Shown: positions 18,343-28,064 of the stretch, piece by piece | Position numbering within the stretch: the first letter of the stretch is position 1 | How the letters are laid out: each line of letters starts with the position of its first letter | Origin: Mangrovicoccus sp. | GTDB lineage: Bacteria > Pseudomonadota > Alphaproteobacteria > Rhodobacterales > Rhodobacteraceae | Direction of reading: 5' to 3' | Assembly: GCA_025800345.1 (NCBI GenBank) | Contig: JAOXSB010000136.1 | Span: 1-33,275 of the forward strand | Length of the DNA: 33,275 nt | Notes under the pieces: model-generated | Told to the model about the DNA's origin: nothing | What the model saw: the letters and a program-made list of their open reading frames with translations, nothing else | Databases searched by the model: none | Program-made: the position numbers and the translations under genes

Positions 18343-20865
18343 TTAGGCCAGGGTCCGTTCCACCTCTTCGCGCTCGAAGATCTCGATCACATCGCCTTCG
18401 CGAATATCGTCATAGGCCTCAAAGGCCATGCCGCATTCCTGACCGGACTGCACTTCGGACACTTCATCCTTGAAACGCTTGAGCGTTTTCAGCGTGCCTT
18501 CATGGATCACCACATTGTCACGCAGCAACCGCACCCCAGCAGAGCGACGCGCCACGCCTTCGGTGACCAGGCAACCCGCAACCTTGCCGATACCCGACAC
18601 TTTGAAGACCTGCTTGATCGCCGCATAGCCGATGAAGCTTTCGCGGACCTCGGCGCTAAGCAGACCAGAGGCCGCCGCTTTCACGTCATCCACCAGGTCA
18701 TAGATCACCGAATAATACCGGATCTCCACGCCTTTTTGGTTGGCAGTGTTCCGTGCCGTGGCATTGGCCCGCACATTGAAGCCAAAGACCGGCGCATTAG
18801 AGGCCTCGGCCAGACCGATATCGCTTTCGGTGATGGCCCCTACCCCGGAATGCAGCACCCGGACGCGCACTTCATCATTGCCGATTTTCTCCATCGCCTG
18901 AACGATGGCCTCCGCAGAGCCCTGCACATCGGCTTTCACCAAGATCGGCAGCTCGGCCACATCCGCATCAGCTTTGGCCTTGGCCATCATCTGTTCCAGC
19001 GTGGCAGCGGCCCCAGCAGCGGCGCGCTTATCCTTGGATTGCTGTTCGCGATATTCTGCGATCTCCCGGGCCTGCGCCTCGGTATCAACCACATTGAGCA
19101 CATCGCCCGCTTCGGGCGTGCCATTCAGGCCCAGCACCTCGACCGGCACAGACGGCCCAGCGGTTTTCACCCGGTCGCCTTTGTCATTGATCAGCGCGCG
19201 GACTTTCCCCCACTGCTCGCCCACAACAAAGATATCACCTTGTTTCAGCGTCCCGTTCTGGACCAGCACAGTGGCAACAGGGCCGCGGCCCACATCCAAC
19301 TGCGCTTCGATCACCGCCCCTTGAGCCGAACGATCTGGATTGGCCTTCAGATCCAGGATCTCAGCCTGAAGCGCGATGTTTTCAAGCAAGGAATCCAAGC
19401 CCTGACCGCTGATGGCAGAGACTTCAACATCCAGCACATCGCCGGACATTTTCTCCACGATCACTTCATGCTGAAGCAAATCGGTACGAACCTTATCCGC
19501 ATTGGCCTGGGGTTTATCGATTTTGTTGATCGCCACGATCATCGGCACACCAGCGGCTTTGGCGTGATTGATCGCCTCCACCGTCTGCGGCATCACCGCG
19601 TCATCCGCCGCAACCACCAGCACCACAATATCGGTGACCTGAGCCCCGCGTGCACGCATGGAGGTAAAGGCCGCGTGGCCCGGCGTGTCCAAGAAGCTCA
19701 GCAAATGGCCATCATCGGTTTTCACCTGATAGGCCCCGATATGCTGAGTAATGCCGCCAGCCTCGCCGGCCACAACCTTGGCTTTGCGAATCGCATCCAG
19801 CAGCGAGGTTTTGCCGTGGTCCACATGGCCCATGACCGTGATCACCGGCGGACGGGCTTTCAGATCCTCGTCACGATCTTCAACCGAGTCGATCACGTCT
19901 TCCACATCCGCATCGGAAACCCGCTGCACTTTGTGGCCGAATTCTTCGACGATCAGTTCGGCAGTATCCGCATCGATCGATTGGTTTTGCGTGACCATCA
20001 TGCCGTTCTGCATGAGGGACTTCACCACATCCGCGACACGCTCAGCCATACGGTTGGCCAATTCCTGCACCACGATGGTTTCAGGAACCTCGACCTTACG
20101 CACAACCTTTTCGCGCTGCTCTGCACCGCCCATAGCTTTGCGGCGTTCGCGCTCTTGCTTCCGCTTCATCGCGGCCAGCGAGCGCTGACGCCCATCGCCG
20201 GACAGCGCTTGGTTCACGGTCAGCTTGCCAGTGCGGCGCCCGTCTTCGCGACCTTTGCCGCGGCCACGGTCACGATCATCGCCCTTGCCGTCTTTCTTGC
20301 GCGGGGTCGGAATGCCCGATTTGGTGGGCATCGCGCGGGAAGAGGCAGGCCCAGCGTCGGCCACTGGCGCATCACCGCCACGGGGTGGTACCGATTTTTG
20401 CGCGGCAGCCGCTTTTTTCGCTTCAGCAGCGCGTTTGGCCGCTTCTTCGGCCTCGCGCTTGGCGCGGGCGGCTTCTTCGGCTTTGGCCTTGGCCCGCTCT
20501 GCGCGCTCTTTTTCTTCGCGCTCTTTGGCCTCGATCTCGGCCCGGCGACGGGCACGTTCTTCGGCCCGGCGCTTTTCCTCAGCCTCGCGTTTGGCGGCTT
20601 CTTCCGCCTCGCGGGCTTTGGCGACTTGCAGCGCCTTTAGACGGCGCTCCATTTCCGCATCACTAATGCCGCCAGGACGCCGCGAAGGATCGCCGCCTGC
20701 CGCACCGCCAGATTTACCAGAGCCGGTTTTGGGCACGACCACGCGTTTACGCTTCGTCTCCACAACGACGTTTTTGGTCCGGCCATGGCTAAAGCTTTGC
20801 TTGACTTGCCCCGAACGGGAGCCGCCACGAAGACCGAGTGTTTTTTTGCCGTCTGTGTCGCTCAT
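18343..20865 (-). CDS. infB: Translation initiation factor IF-2
   Basis: IF-2 is the GTPase that brings initiator tRNA to the 30S subunit and joins the 50S subunit. The 840-residue protein has a basic head and a long Glu/Ala/Arg/Lys-rich helical stretch (about 73-155). A second charged linker precedes the IF2-N-type module near 250-320. The G domain has GHVDHGKT (346-353), DTPGHAAF (393-400) and NKID (447-450). Domains II to IV follow, ending [18 protein letters not shown]. The ATG overlaps the stop of the upstream ylxR-type gene as ATGA, so the two are coupled. A terminator follows. Confidence 0.97.
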   Translation of the reverse strand: MSDTDGKKTLGLRGGSRSGQVKQSFSHGRTKNVVVETKRKRVVVPKTGSGKSGGAAGGDPSRRPGGISDAEMERRLKALQVAKAREAEEAAKREAEEKRRAEERARRRAEIEAKEREEKERAERAKAKAEEAARAKREAEEAAKRAAEAKKAAAAQKSVPPRGGDAPVADAGPASSRAMPTKSGIPTPRKKDGKGDDRDRGRGKGREDGRRTGKLTVNQALSGDGRQRSLAAMKRKQERERRKAMGGAEQREKVVRKVEVPETIVVQELANRMAERVADVVKSLMQNGMMVTQNQSIDADTAELIVEEFGHKVQRVSDADVEDVIDSVEDRDEDLKARPPVITVMGHVDHGKTSLLDAIRKAKVVAGEAGGITQHIGAYQVKTDDGHLLSFLDTPGHAAFTSMRARGAQVTDIVVLVVAADDAVMPQTVEAINHAKAAGVPMIVAINKIDKPQANADKVRTDLLQHEVIVEKMSGDVLDVEVSAISGQGLDSLLENIALQAEILDLKANPDRSAQGAVIEAQLDVGRGPVATVLVQNGTLKQGDIFVVGEQWGKVRALINDKGDRVKTAGPSVPVEVLGLNGTPEAGDVLNVVDTEAQAREIAEYREQQSKDKRAAAGAAATLEQMMAKAKADADVAELPILVKADVQGSAEAIVQAMEKIGNDEVRVRVLHSGVGAITESDIGLAEASNAPVFGFNVRANATARNTANQKGVEIRYYSVIYDLVDDVKAAASGLLSAEVRESFIGYAAIKQVFKVSGIGKVAGCLVTEGVARRSAGVRLLRDNVVIHEGTLKTLKRFKDEVSEVQSGQECGMAFEAYDDIREGDVIEIFEREEVERTLA

Positions 20866-21497
20866 AAAGCTGTATTACCCTTTCCGACGGACAGATTTCC
20901 GTCGATTTCTACGCGTAGACCTGAGAGTCTCGCGGCATCCTCTACAACACGCGTTGTGAGTCCACCAGTCGCAAGCGCTGCGTGTATCACATTTTCCCGC
21001 CCAAAGGCGAAACCCAATTCTGACGCGGTCAACACGGATATTAGTGTTTCTGGCCCGGCAGGCGGGCGGAGCTTGGAACGGCCGCGATCAGATCCATCGC
21101 AAGCTTGCACCAAAATTTCAGCCCGTCCGGTATCGAGCCAACCCTTTACCTTCTCATAGCCCCCAACCGCAAGCCCAGCCTTGCGTGCCAGGGAAATCAA
21201 ATCGATCACGCGCCGCGACAGCGCCTGCTCCACCTGATCGGCGAGCCCCTCGGGGATCTCGAGTTTTTGCCGCGCCGCCCGGGAAAACGCTCCTTTGCGG
21301 CTGGCTTGATCTAACGCTGCCCGGCTCGAGGTGATCCAAATCCCGCGCCCAGGCAAACGCCCCAGCAAATCGGCCACCAAAACACCATCAGGCGCCACCA
21401 CAAAGCGCAGCAGGCCCGCTTTGGGCCCGCTTTCGCCAGTGATAATGCAACGCCGCTCCGGCGCGTCATTGGTTTTTGCGCGCCCGCCACGGGTCAT
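20862..21497 (-). CDS. YlxR (DUF448) RNA-binding protein with C-terminal L7Ae-like domain
   Basis: The 211-residue product joins two RNA-binding modules. The N-terminal YlxR domain (about 1-95) has [19 protein letters not shown] and [11 protein letters not shown], the family's conserved patch. The C-terminal part (about 96-190) reads as an L7Ae/ribosomal-L30e-like fold ([23 protein letters not shown]). The gene lies between nusA and infB, where ylxR is found in most bacteria, and overlaps infB by ATGA. YlxR is described as a small nucleoid or RNA-associated regulator; its exact role in alphaproteobacteria is not established. In Gram-positives the two modules are separate neighbouring genes, so this is a natural fusion. 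Confidence 0.88.
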   Translation of the reverse strand: MTRGGRAKTNDAPERRCIITGESGPKAGLLRFVVAPDGVLVADLLGRLPGRGIWITSSRAALDQASRKGAFSRAARQKLEIPEGLADQVEQALSRRVIDLISLARKAGLAVGGYEKVKGWLDTGRAEILVQACDGSDRGRSKLRPPAGPETLISVLTASELGFAFGRENVIHAALATGGLTTRVVEDAARLSGLRVEIDGNLSVGKGNTAL

Positions 21498-21515
21498 CGC
21501 TTATCCTTCTCGCGC

Positions 21516-23162
21516 TTAGAGGCTGGGCTCTTCAGGAGCGGCCTCGCCTAGCTCTTCTTCGGATCCTTCTTCCGCTTCGGCCTCATCCGCCTGCGGGATC
21601 AGATCCGCCGGATCCACCCAGCCCAATTGCACCCGTGCGGTCATGACCATGTCCTGGGCCTCTTCCAAACCCACTTCGAAGGGCTCCAGCACGCCGTCAT
21701 CTTTCACGCGCTTGCCATCCACAGTGGTCCAGCCGCCGGCCAATTCCCAATCCGCACAAGTGGCGAAATCTTCCAGGCTGAGCACCCCATCCTTGGCCAA
21801 AGCCAAGATCATAGGCGGCGAGAGACCATCGAAATCCACCAACGCGTCTTCGACACCCAATTTACGGGCCTCTTCCAAAGCCGCTTTATGGGCAGCTTCG
21901 ATGTGATCGCGGGCCCGCGCTTGCAGCTCATCGGCGGTGGCCGCATCGACCCCATCAATCACCAGCAGCTCTTCGAGCTCCACATAGGCCACTTCTTCAA
22001 GATTGGTGAAGCCTTCAGATACCAGCAACTGAGCAAAGAACTCGTCCAGATCCAGCGCATCCATAAATAGGCGCGTACGCTCGGCAAATTCCTTCTGGCG
22101 ACGCTCGCTTTCATCTGCCTCGGTCATGATGTCGATATCAAGACCGGTCAATTGGCTGGCCAAACGCACGTTTTGACCGCGCCGACCAATGGCCAGGGAA
22201 AGCTGCTCATCGGGCACCACAACTTCGATGCGCTCGGCATCTTCGTCCAGCACCACTTTGCTCACTTCCGCCGGTTGCAGGGCGTTCACCAAGAAGGTCG
22301 GCACATCCTCGTTCCAAGGAATAATGTCGATCTTTTCGCCCTGGAGCTCGTTGACCACCGCTTGAACACGGCTGCCGCGCATCCCCACACAGGCCCCGAC
22401 CGGATCGATGGAATTGTCATAGGACACCACAGCGATTTTCGCCCGCGACCCAGGATCGCGTGCCACGGCTTTGATCTCGATGATGCCATCATAGATTTCC
22501 GGCACTTCCATTTTGAACAGCTCGGCCATGAATTCCGGTGCAGTACGGCTAAGGAAAATCTGCGGCCCACGCGGCTCGCGGCGCACATCTTTGATGAACA
22601 CCCGGATCCGGTCATTGGGGCGATAGCTTTCCCGCCCGATTTTCTCATTGCGGCGCAGCACAGCTTCACCGCGGCCAATATCCACGATGACATTGCTATA
22701 TTCTTCGCGTTTCACCAAACCATTGATGATGGTGCCCGCGCGATCTTTGAATTCTTCGTATTGGCGCTCGCGCTCGGCTTCGCGCACCCGCTGCAAAATA
22801 ACTTGCTTGGATGATTGCGCCGACACCCGGCTGAGCTCTACCGGCGGAACCTCATCCACCAGCGTATCGCCCACTTCGGGGTTTTCCATATATTGCTTGG
22901 CCTGCTCCACCGTCAGCTCGGCCTGGTAATTTTCCAGCAGCTCATCTTCGACCACCGTGCGCACGCGGGTGAAGCTCGCCACCCCGGTTTTGCGGTCGAT
23001 ATTGACGCGGATATCCATCTCGGCGCCGTAACGGGCCTTGGCCGCTTTCGCGAGCGCCTCTTCCATCGCTTCGATCACGAGCCCGGGCTCGATCATCTTC
23101 TCGCGGGCGACGGCCTCGGCGGTTTGCAACAATTCCAGCTGGTTGGCACTGGTAATGGCCAT
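21516..23162 (-). CDS. nusA: Transcription termination/antitermination factor NusA
   Basis: NusA binds RNA polymerase and nascent RNA, modulating pausing, intrinsic termination and antitermination. The 548-residue protein has the N-terminal polymerase-binding domain (1-125), an S1 domain (about 137-200, [20 protein letters not shown]), and two KH domains ([20 protein letters not shown] and [16 protein letters not shown]). Two acidic helix-hairpin-helix repeats of the kind that contacts the alpha subunit are in the C-terminal third ([16 protein letters not shown] and the segment around [14 protein letters not shown]). It ends in an acidic tail. It starts three bases after rimP, and ylxR follows after 18 bases. 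Confidence 0.97.
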   Translation of the reverse strand: MAITSANQLELLQTAEAVAREKMIEPGLVIEAMEEALAKAAKARYGAEMDIRVNIDRKTGVASFTRVRTVVEDELLENYQAELTVEQAKQYMENPEVGDTLVDEVPPVELSRVSAQSSKQVILQRVREAERERQYEEFKDRAGTIINGLVKREEYSNVIVDIGRGEAVLRRNEKIGRESYRPNDRIRVFIKDVRREPRGPQIFLSRTAPEFMAELFKMEVPEIYDGIIEIKAVARDPGSRAKIAVVSYDNSIDPVGACVGMRGSRVQAVVNELQGEKIDIIPWNEDVPTFLVNALQPAEVSKVVLDEDAERIEVVVPDEQLSLAIGRRGQNVRLASQLTGLDIDIMTEADESERRQKEFAERTRLFMDALDLDEFFAQLLVSEGFTNLEEVAYVELEELLVIDGVDAATADELQARARDHIEAAHKAALEEARKLGVEDALVDFDGLSPPMILALAKDGVLSLEDFATCADWELAGGWTTVDGKRVKDDGVLEPFEVGLEEAQDMVMTARVQLGWVDPADLIPQADEAEAEEGSEEELGEAAPEEPSL

Positions 23163-23165
23163 GGC

Positions 23166-23768
23166 TTAGTCCTCCTCTTGGGGGGCGGTTTCCGCAGTAT
23201 CGGTGACGATCTCGTCAAATTGGCTTTCATCGGGCGCGGCGGCTTTGCGCGCGCGCAGCATCTCGGCGATCAACTCATCGGTCAAAACCAGCTTGGCATC
23301 GGAGAGCCAGTCAAATTTCAACCCGATGGTCATGGTCTCACGCTCAGGCCCTGCATTGGCGAGGGTGATCAGAACTTCGTCGTCCTCCACCCCGGCCAAT
23401 TGGCCCTTAAAGCGGCGGCGCCCATCGATCATATCGCGGGTTTCAATCTTGGCTTCATACCCATGCCAAAGCTCGAAATCCTTCAGCCGCGTCAGGGGCC
23501 GGTCAATCCCAGGGCTGGACACTTCCAGCGTATAGGCCTCTTCCAGGGGATCTTCGACATCGAGCACAGCGGATACGGCGGTGGAAATCGCCGCGCAATC
23601 ATCCACCTCGATGCCGCCATTGGGCTTGTCAGCCATGATTTGCAGGGTCTTGGTCTGCCCACCCATCAGGCGCACACGGACCAATTCATAGCCCAGATCC
23701 TCGATGACAGGGCCAACGATCTCGGCAAGACGCCGGTCTATGGAGGCAGAAGCAATCAGATCGGACAC
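23166..23768 (-). CDS. rimP: Ribosome maturation factor RimP (GTG start)
   Basis: RimP assists 30S subunit assembly. The 200-residue product has the two usual domains: the N-terminal alpha-beta domain ([29 protein letters not shown] near 82-94) and the C-terminal small beta-barrel. It ends in an acidic tail. Initiation is at GTG (23768), with GGAG eight bases upstream. The gene heads the rimP-nusA-ylxR-infB operon, an arrangement conserved across bacteria. Only 18 bases separate it from an upstream terminator-like hairpin, so its promoter must lie beyond that hairpin. Confidence 0.95.
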   Translation of the reverse strand: MSDLIASASIDRRLAEIVGPVIEDLGYELVRVRLMGGQTKTLQIMADKPNGGIEVDDCAAISTAVSAVLDVEDPLEEAYTLEVSSPGIDRPLTRLKDFELWHGYEAKIETRDMIDGRRRFKGQLAGVEDDEVLITLANAGPERETMTIGLKFDWLSDAKLVLTDELIAEMLRARKAAAPDESQFDEIVTDTAETAPQEED

Positions 23769-23786
23769 GCGGGTCGCTCCAAAACG

Positions 23787-23807
23787 AAAAAACGGGCCAG
23801 CGGCCCG
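23787..23807 (-). terminator. Terminator-like hairpin in front of rimP (pip terminator or leader attenuator)
   Basis: On the minus strand CGGGCC (23807-23802) and GGCCCG (23798-23793) form a perfect 6-bp stem over a 3-base loop, followed at once by six T residues. It ends only 18 bases before the rimP GTG. Confidence 0.75.
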
Positions 23808-23856
23808 CGAAGCTATCCGGTGGTGCTCAGGAAACCTGCGCGCCGCTATTGGGGCT

Positions 23857-23885
23857 CACATAGGGCGCGCGGGCGTCACTTGCAA
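23857..23885 (-). promoter_or_regulatory. Probable rimP-nusA-infB operon promoter
   Basis: On the minus strand TTGCAA (23885-23880) is followed after 17 bases by TATGTG (23862-23857). The predicted start near 23850 gives a leader of about 80 bases that contains the terminator-like hairpin at 23787-23807. The -10 is only a half match. Confidence 0.45.
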
Positions 23886-23917
23886 GGGGAATCACATCCG
23901 CGACCGAGCGCGAGGCC

Positions 23918-24907
23918 TTATAGGCCCAGCAATCGGCGCTTTCGGCGCAACGTGTTGGTCACACGCACCAGCTCGGCGCTGATACCCGGCTCGCTCAAAG
24001 CATGACCCGCTGCCGGCACCATTTTCAGCTCTCCCCGCGGCCAGGCATTGACCAAGTTCCAAGCGGAATGGGGCGGGCAAATCATATCATAGCGCCCCTG
24101 CACCACCGTGCCCGGGATCTCGGCGATCTTGGGCATATCTTGCAGGATCTGCCCATCGCGCTCGAGAAAGCCCCCATGGATAAAATAATGGTTTTCGAGC
24201 CTGGCAAAGGCGCGGGCGTAATCTGCCGGGCTTTCCCCGGTCAGCCCGTCATTATCAATCGAGGCCAGCGCGTTTTCCCAAGAGGCCCATGCCCGTGCAT
24301 AGCGGGTCTCGACCATCAAATTCCCCGAAAACAAGCGCTTGTGATAGGCGGCGATCATATCGCCCTGTTCATTTTCAGGGATCTGCCGGGCAAAGCGGGC
24401 CCAAATATCGGGCCAAAACTGCGCGGCCCCGCCGCCATAGAACCAATCCAGTTCGGCCCGGGTCATCAAAAACACCCCGCGCAGCGCCAGATAGGCCGCC
24501 CGGTCCGGATGGGTCTGCGCATAGACCAGCGCCAGGGTCGCCCCCCAACTGCCGCCAAATACCACCCAACGGGGAATACCCAGAGTTTCGCGAATCAGTT
24601 CGATATCGCGGACCAAATGCCAAGTGGTGTTTTCCAACACACTGGCATGGGGGCGCGAGCGGCCACAGCCACGCTGATCAAACAAGATGATGCGATAGAC
24701 TTCGGGGTCGAAATAGCGGCGCATGGCCGGGCTACAGCCCCCGCCAGGGCCGCCATGCAGCACCACAACCGGCATCCCATCGGGATTGCCACATTGCTCC
24801 ATATAAATCTGGTGTCCCTGCCCAACATCAAGCATCCGCTGGTCAAAAGGATCCAAAGGCGGATAGAGAAACTGTGATGCGGTTTTCGTGCCTGCCAATT
24901 GCTCCAT
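23918..24907 (-). CDS. pip: Proline iminopeptidase
   Basis: This serine peptidase of the alpha/beta-hydrolase fold removes N-terminal proline from peptides. With the start at 24907 the product has 329 residues, normal for the family. Motifs are VVVLHGGPGGGCSP (oxyanion region), LFDQRGCGRSRPHA, and the nucleophile Ser120 in FGGSWGATLAL. The acid Asp274 is in GRYDMICPP and the base His302 in AAGHALSEPG. The frame is open to 25054, but that would run into the divergent ubiG gene; ATG at 24928 is the other candidate. Neither has a clear ribosome binding site. A hairpin terminator follows before rimP. Confidence 0.92.
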   Translation of the reverse strand: MEQLAGTKTASQFLYPPLDPFDQRMLDVGQGHQIYMEQCGNPDGMPVVVLHGGPGGGCSPAMRRYFDPEVYRIILFDQRGCGRSRPHASVLENTTWHLVRDIELIRETLGIPRWVVFGGSWGATLALVYAQTHPDRAAYLALRGVFLMTRAELDWFYGGGAAQFWPDIWARFARQIPENEQGDMIAAYHKRLFSGNLMVETRYARAWASWENALASIDNDGLTGESPADYARAFARLENHYFIHGGFLERDGQILQDMPKIAEIPGTVVQGRYDMICPPHSAWNLVNAWPRGELKMVPAAGHALSEPGISAELVRVTNTLRRKRRLLGL

Positions 24908-24917
24908 GGGCAGACTA

Positions 24918-24923
24918 TATAAT
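24918..24923 (+). promoter_or_regulatory. Probable -10 element (TATAAT) for ubiG
   Basis: A perfect TATAAT lies at 24918-24923 in the short divergent gap, about 48 bases before the ubiG start. No good -35 is seen at the right distance, so confidence is limited. Confidence 0.4.
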
Positions 24924-24971
24924 GCCATTGGGCCGCGGACCATATGATGCGGCAACAAAAGGGAAATACCG

Positions 24972-25718
24972 ATGTGCTCAGCAGCCACGATTGATGCAAA
25001 AGAAGTCGCCAAATTCGACGCGATGGCCGCAGAATGGTGGGATCCCAATGGCAAATTCCGCCCGTTGCACCAAATGAACCCCTGCCGGTTGGATTATATC
25101 ACCGGTCAAATCGCGCTGGAGCATGATCGCGACCTGCGGTCGCAGGCCCCGTTTGACGGGCTGAAACTGCTCGATATTGGCTGCGGCGGCGGGTTGCTGT
25201 CAGAGCCAATGGCGCGGCTGGGGGCAAACGTGACCGGGGCCGATGCCTCTGCCGATAGCCTGCCCGTGGCCCAGCGCCATGCGGAGCAAAGCGGGCTTGA
25301 GATCGATTATCGCCATACCAGCGCCGAAGACCTGGTGCACGAAGGGGCCCAATTTGACGTGGTGCTTGCCATGGAGATCATCGAACATGTGGCCGATCCC
25401 CAAAGCTTTTTGGATGCGTGTGCCGCTTTGCTGGCCCCAGGCGGGCTGGTGATCGTCTCAACCTTGAACAAAACTGCCAAATCTTTTGCCCTGGCGATTG
25501 TCGGCGCTGAACATATCCTGCGTTGGTTGCCCGTGGGCACCCATGATTGGCACAAATTCCTCGCCCCAAACAGCGTGGAGAACATGCTCAAAACCTCGGG
25601 GCTCAACCCGGTGGATCGCAAAGGGATGGTATTCAACCCTCTGACCCAGCACTGGTCGCTCTCGCCCCGAGATCTTTCGGTGAATTACGCCATGGCAGCG
25701 GTGAAACCGGCCCCTTAA
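24972..25718 (+). CDS. ubiG: Ubiquinone biosynthesis O-methyltransferase UbiG
   Basis: UbiG performs both O-methylations in ubiquinone synthesis, using S-adenosylmethionine. The 248-residue protein has [22 protein letters not shown] (shown in part as EWWDPNGKF, residues 21-29), typical for UbiG. SAM motif I is [13 protein letters not shown] (67-79), and the acidic loop GADAS follows. [13 protein letters not shown] and the C-terminal [17 protein letters not shown] are also UbiG-like. AAGGGA precedes the ATG. It diverges from pip and runs head-on into marR, sharing the TTAA of both stop codons. Confidence 0.95.
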   Translation: MCSAATIDAKEVAKFDAMAAEWWDPNGKFRPLHQMNPCRLDYITGQIALEHDRDLRSQAPFDGLKLLDIGCGGGLLSEPMARLGANVTGADASADSLPVAQRHAEQSGLEIDYRHTSAEDLVHEGAQFDVVLAMEIIEHVADPQSFLDACAALLAPGGLVIVSTLNKTAKSFALAIVGAEHILRWLPVGTHDWHKFLAPNSVENMLKTSGLNPVDRKGMVFNPLTQHWSLSPRDLSVNYAMAAVKPAP

Positions 25719-26164
25719 CCGCGCATCGATTCCAACCCGACCCGCAAATCCGCCAAAAGCTCTAGCGAACTGCCAAGAATATTGGGCTCTTTGCTGTCAA
25801 GGATCGGGTCAAAGGCCGGGCGAATACCGCCAAACACAAGATCAAGCGAATCACGCCCGACCTTGCTAAGACCGATGAATTTGCGCCGCGCGTCCAACGG
25901 GTCGGGGCGCACGGTAATGAAATTCTGGCGCTCCAAACGCGACAGGGTGTTGCTCATGGCCCCGCGGGTCACATTGAAGGCCTCGGCCAGCTTTGCTGGA
26001 CCTGTTTCCTCTTCAAGCTTGGCAATATGCAGCAAAACAAGGAAATGAGACAGCTCCATACCATCAGGCAGAACCTTCGAGAGTTTATCCCGCGCAAGAT
26101 GGTTTACGAACAAAAGCTCGCACACAATTTGCACCGACAAGGGGAGAGACTGATCACTCATCAC
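25715..26164 (-). CDS. MarR family transcriptional regulator
   Basis: A 149-residue winged-helix DNA-binding regulator. The recognition region is [22 protein letters not shown] (helix-turn-helix, about 58-79; core [15 protein letters not shown]), followed by the wing [18 protein letters not shown] with the family's DxR motif. Dimer helices lie at both ends. The ATG overlaps the stop of the upstream nitrilase gene, so it closes the comF-grxC-nit-marR operon. The ligand and targets are unknown; regulation of its own operon or of redox functions is a guess from context. Its stop overlaps that of convergent ubiG. Confidence 0.85.
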   Translation of the reverse strand: MMSDQSLPLSVQIVCELLFVNHLARDKLSKVLPDGMELSHFLVLLHIAKLEEETGPAKLAEAFNVTRGAMSNTLSRLERQNFITVRPDPLDARRKFIGLSKVGRDSLDLVFGGIRPAFDPILDSKEPNILGSSLELLADLRVGLESMRG

Positions 26165-26991
26165 TGACTTCCAACTACGACATCCGCGCGAACCGATGGC
26201 ACCTTGGATCGCGCTTTCGCAACATCATCTAGCTCAACTTTCACCAATCCAACACTGGGCAGATCGCCCAAATCCAGCAAAACTTCGCCCCAGGGCGATA
26301 TCGCGAGACTATGTCCCCATGTTGTGCGAGATTTCCCAGCAATTGCCCGATGATTACCCGTTTGTGCAGGCGCCATCACAAAACATCCGGTCTCAATAGC
26401 ACGGGCACGTAACAAAATTTCCCAATGACCCCGCCCTGTGGCCCGCGCAAAAGCCGCTGGAACCGTTAAAACTTGGGCACCTTGTTGCGCCAATGCGCGG
26501 TAAAGATAGGGAAAACGCAGATCATAACAGATACTCATGCCGAGTGCGGCAAAAGGGGTATGCGCCAAAACCATCGCATCACCCCGACGATAGCCGTCGG
26601 ATTCGCGATAACGCTCCGTGGCCGATAGATCCACATCGAACATATGGATCTTGTCATAGCGCGCCACGATCTCCCCATCAGGCGATATCAAGAAAGAGCG
26701 ATTGGCAAAACGCCCATCAGGATCATCGGTTTTCAGGGCCAAAGAGCCGATCAGCAGCCAAACCCCTTCCGCTGCCGCCGCATCGCGCAACCCGGCAAGG
26801 CAAAGATCCTCTGCCTCAGGGCGCAGCACCTCTTGCTGATGACGGCGGCTGCTGGACAGGCAATTGGTCACCTCTGGGGTCAGAACCAAATCGGCCCCAC
26901 CCCGCGCCGCATGGCGCAGCGCCTCTCGCGCTTTGGTAAGATTTTCCTCGGGCTGATCGCTCGAGGTCATTTGCACCAGACCCGCGAGCAT
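26161..26991 (-). CDS. Carbon-nitrogen hydrolase (nitrilase superfamily, Nit1/deaminated-glutathione amidase type)
   Basis: The 276-residue enzyme has the complete nitrilase triad: Glu40 in VLTPEVTN, Lys114 in RYDKIHMFDVD, and Cys155 in SICYDLRFPYLYRAL. The KIHMFDVD and CYDLRFP segments are those of the NIT1/NIT2 branch, some of which hydrolyse deaminated glutathione or omega-amidase substrates. It lies five bases after a glutaredoxin gene, which supports a link to glutathione, but the substrate is inference. It overlaps marR by four bases. No signal peptide is seen. Confidence 0.88.
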   Translation of the reverse strand: MLAGLVQMTSSDQPEENLTKAREALRHAARGGADLVLTPEVTNCLSSSRRHQQEVLRPEAEDLCLAGLRDAAAAEGVWLLIGSLALKTDDPDGRFANRSFLISPDGEIVARYDKIHMFDVDLSATERYRESDGYRRGDAMVLAHTPFAALGMSICYDLRFPYLYRALAQQGAQVLTVPAAFARATGRGHWEILLRARAIETGCFVMAPAQTGNHRAIAGKSRTTWGHSLAISPWGEVLLDLGDLPSVGLVKVELDDVAKARSKVPSVRADVVVGSQ

Positions 26992-26996
26992 CGAAG

Positions 26997-27254
26997 TTAC
27001 GCCGCCAAAAGCGGATCCAGCTTGCCAGAGCTTTCAAGCGCGAAAAGATCATCGCAGCCGCCCACATGGGTTTGGCCGATAAAAATCTGAGGCACGGTTT
27101 TGCCACCATTGGCGCGTTTGAGCATTTCCGCGCGCTTTTCCGGACTGCGCGAGAGATCAAATTCGGTAAAGCTCACGCCTTTTTCCTTCAGCAAGCGCTT
27201 GGCCGCATGGCAATAGCCGCAAAGCGGCGAGGTGTAGATTTCGACAGGTTGCAT
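26997..27254 (-). CDS. grxC: Glutaredoxin (GrxC type, CGYC active site)
   Basis: A small dithiol glutaredoxin of 85 residues that reduces disulfides with glutathione. The active site is CGYC (residues 12-15) instead of the common CPYC. TVPQIFIG supplies the cis-proline and GGCDDLFALE the glutathione-binding GG-D motif. I chose ATG at 27254, which has GGAG nine bases upstream, over the open extension to 27287. It sits between comF and the nitrilase gene. Confidence 0.93.
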   Translation of the reverse strand: MQPVEIYTSPLCGYCHAAKRLLKEKGVSFTEFDLSRSPEKRAEMLKRANGGKTVPQIFIGQTHVGGCDDLFALESSGKLDPLLAA

Positions 27255-27287
27255 AATGGCACTCCAGAAAACTCGGTTTTCCGTCAC

Positions 27288-28025
27288 TTAGGGGCTTTTG
27301 ACCGCCCGTGCCAAGACTATCACGAAAACCTGTTCGGCCCCTCCCGCCAAACAGGCCTGGCTCGCAGCCGTCAGACTGGCCCCCGAGGTCATCACATCAT
27401 CGACCAAAAGCACGCTGCGCCCAGCAAGCCTGCCCCGCCATCGGGGATGGGCTTTGATACTGCCTTCTTGCTGATCAAAACGCGCCTGCGGGTCCATTTG
27501 CTTTTGCGCCACAGTGGGGCGCACCCGCTGCAACGCATCGGGCAGATAGGGCAGCCCCAGCCCCTTGGCCAAAGGCCGCGCCAAACCCGCCGCTTGATTG
27601 TGACGCCTTTTGAGCAAACGGCGCCAATGGATCGGCATGGGCAGCACCACGATCTCGCCCTCGACCTGCGAGAGAAGCACCCGGGCTTTGGGCAGCATCC
27701 ATGCGGCCAGGCGCGGCAACAAATCCAGACGGTCCCCGTGTTTCACACCTAAGATCAAGTTCCGCGCACTGCCTTCATACAGCATCACGGCGCTTCCCCG
27801 GCGCCAGGGCCGCGGGGTGGCGCGACAATCCTCACATTGCTCGCCAGCGCCGCCTTCGGATCCCAAAAGCGGCGCCCCGCAGGCCCCGCAGCCCCGGCTG
27901 AGCAAAAAGGGCGTGTCGCGCCAACAGCCTGGGCAAAGCCCATTGGCATTGGCTGTGAATTGCCCGCAGAGCATGCATTGATCTGGAAACACTGTTTTCA
28001 GAGCCGCTTGCAGCATACGGACCAT
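27288..28025 (-). CDS. comF: ComF family phosphoribosyltransferase-like protein
   Basis: The 245-residue product has an N-terminal zinc-ribbon region with four cysteine pairs: CMLC, CPGC, CGAC and CEDC within the first 68 residues. The C-terminal phosphoribosyltransferase fold carries the PRPP motif VLLVDDVMTSGAS near residue 206. LPMPIHWRRLLKRRHNQAAGLA is the ComF hallmark. In naturally competent bacteria ComF helps DNA uptake on the cytoplasmic side; a role in this organism is unknown. GGAGG seven bases before ATG 28025 decides the start. It heads the comF-grxC-nit-marR run and diverges from the next gene with 39 bases between. Confidence 0.9.
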   Translation of the reverse strand: MVRMLQAALKTVFPDQCMLCGQFTANANGLCPGCWRDTPFLLSRGCGACGAPLLGSEGGAGEQCEDCRATPRPWRRGSAVMLYEGSARNLILGVKHGDRLDLLPRLAAWMLPKARVLLSQVEGEIVVLPMPIHWRRLLKRRHNQAAGLARPLAKGLGLPYLPDALQRVRPTVAQKQMDPQARFDQQEGSIKAHPRWRGRLAGRSVLLVDDVMTSGASLTAASQACLAGGAEQVFVIVLARAVKSP

Positions 28026-28064
28026 CACTTATCCTCCAAGCTGTCGATGACCCTGAGGCCCCCA

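Noticed and set aside
18334..20640. 768-codon open frame opposite infB
   Set aside because: Mirror of the IF-2 gene, His/Asp-rich nonsense composition; the minus-strand gene has all GTPase motifs.
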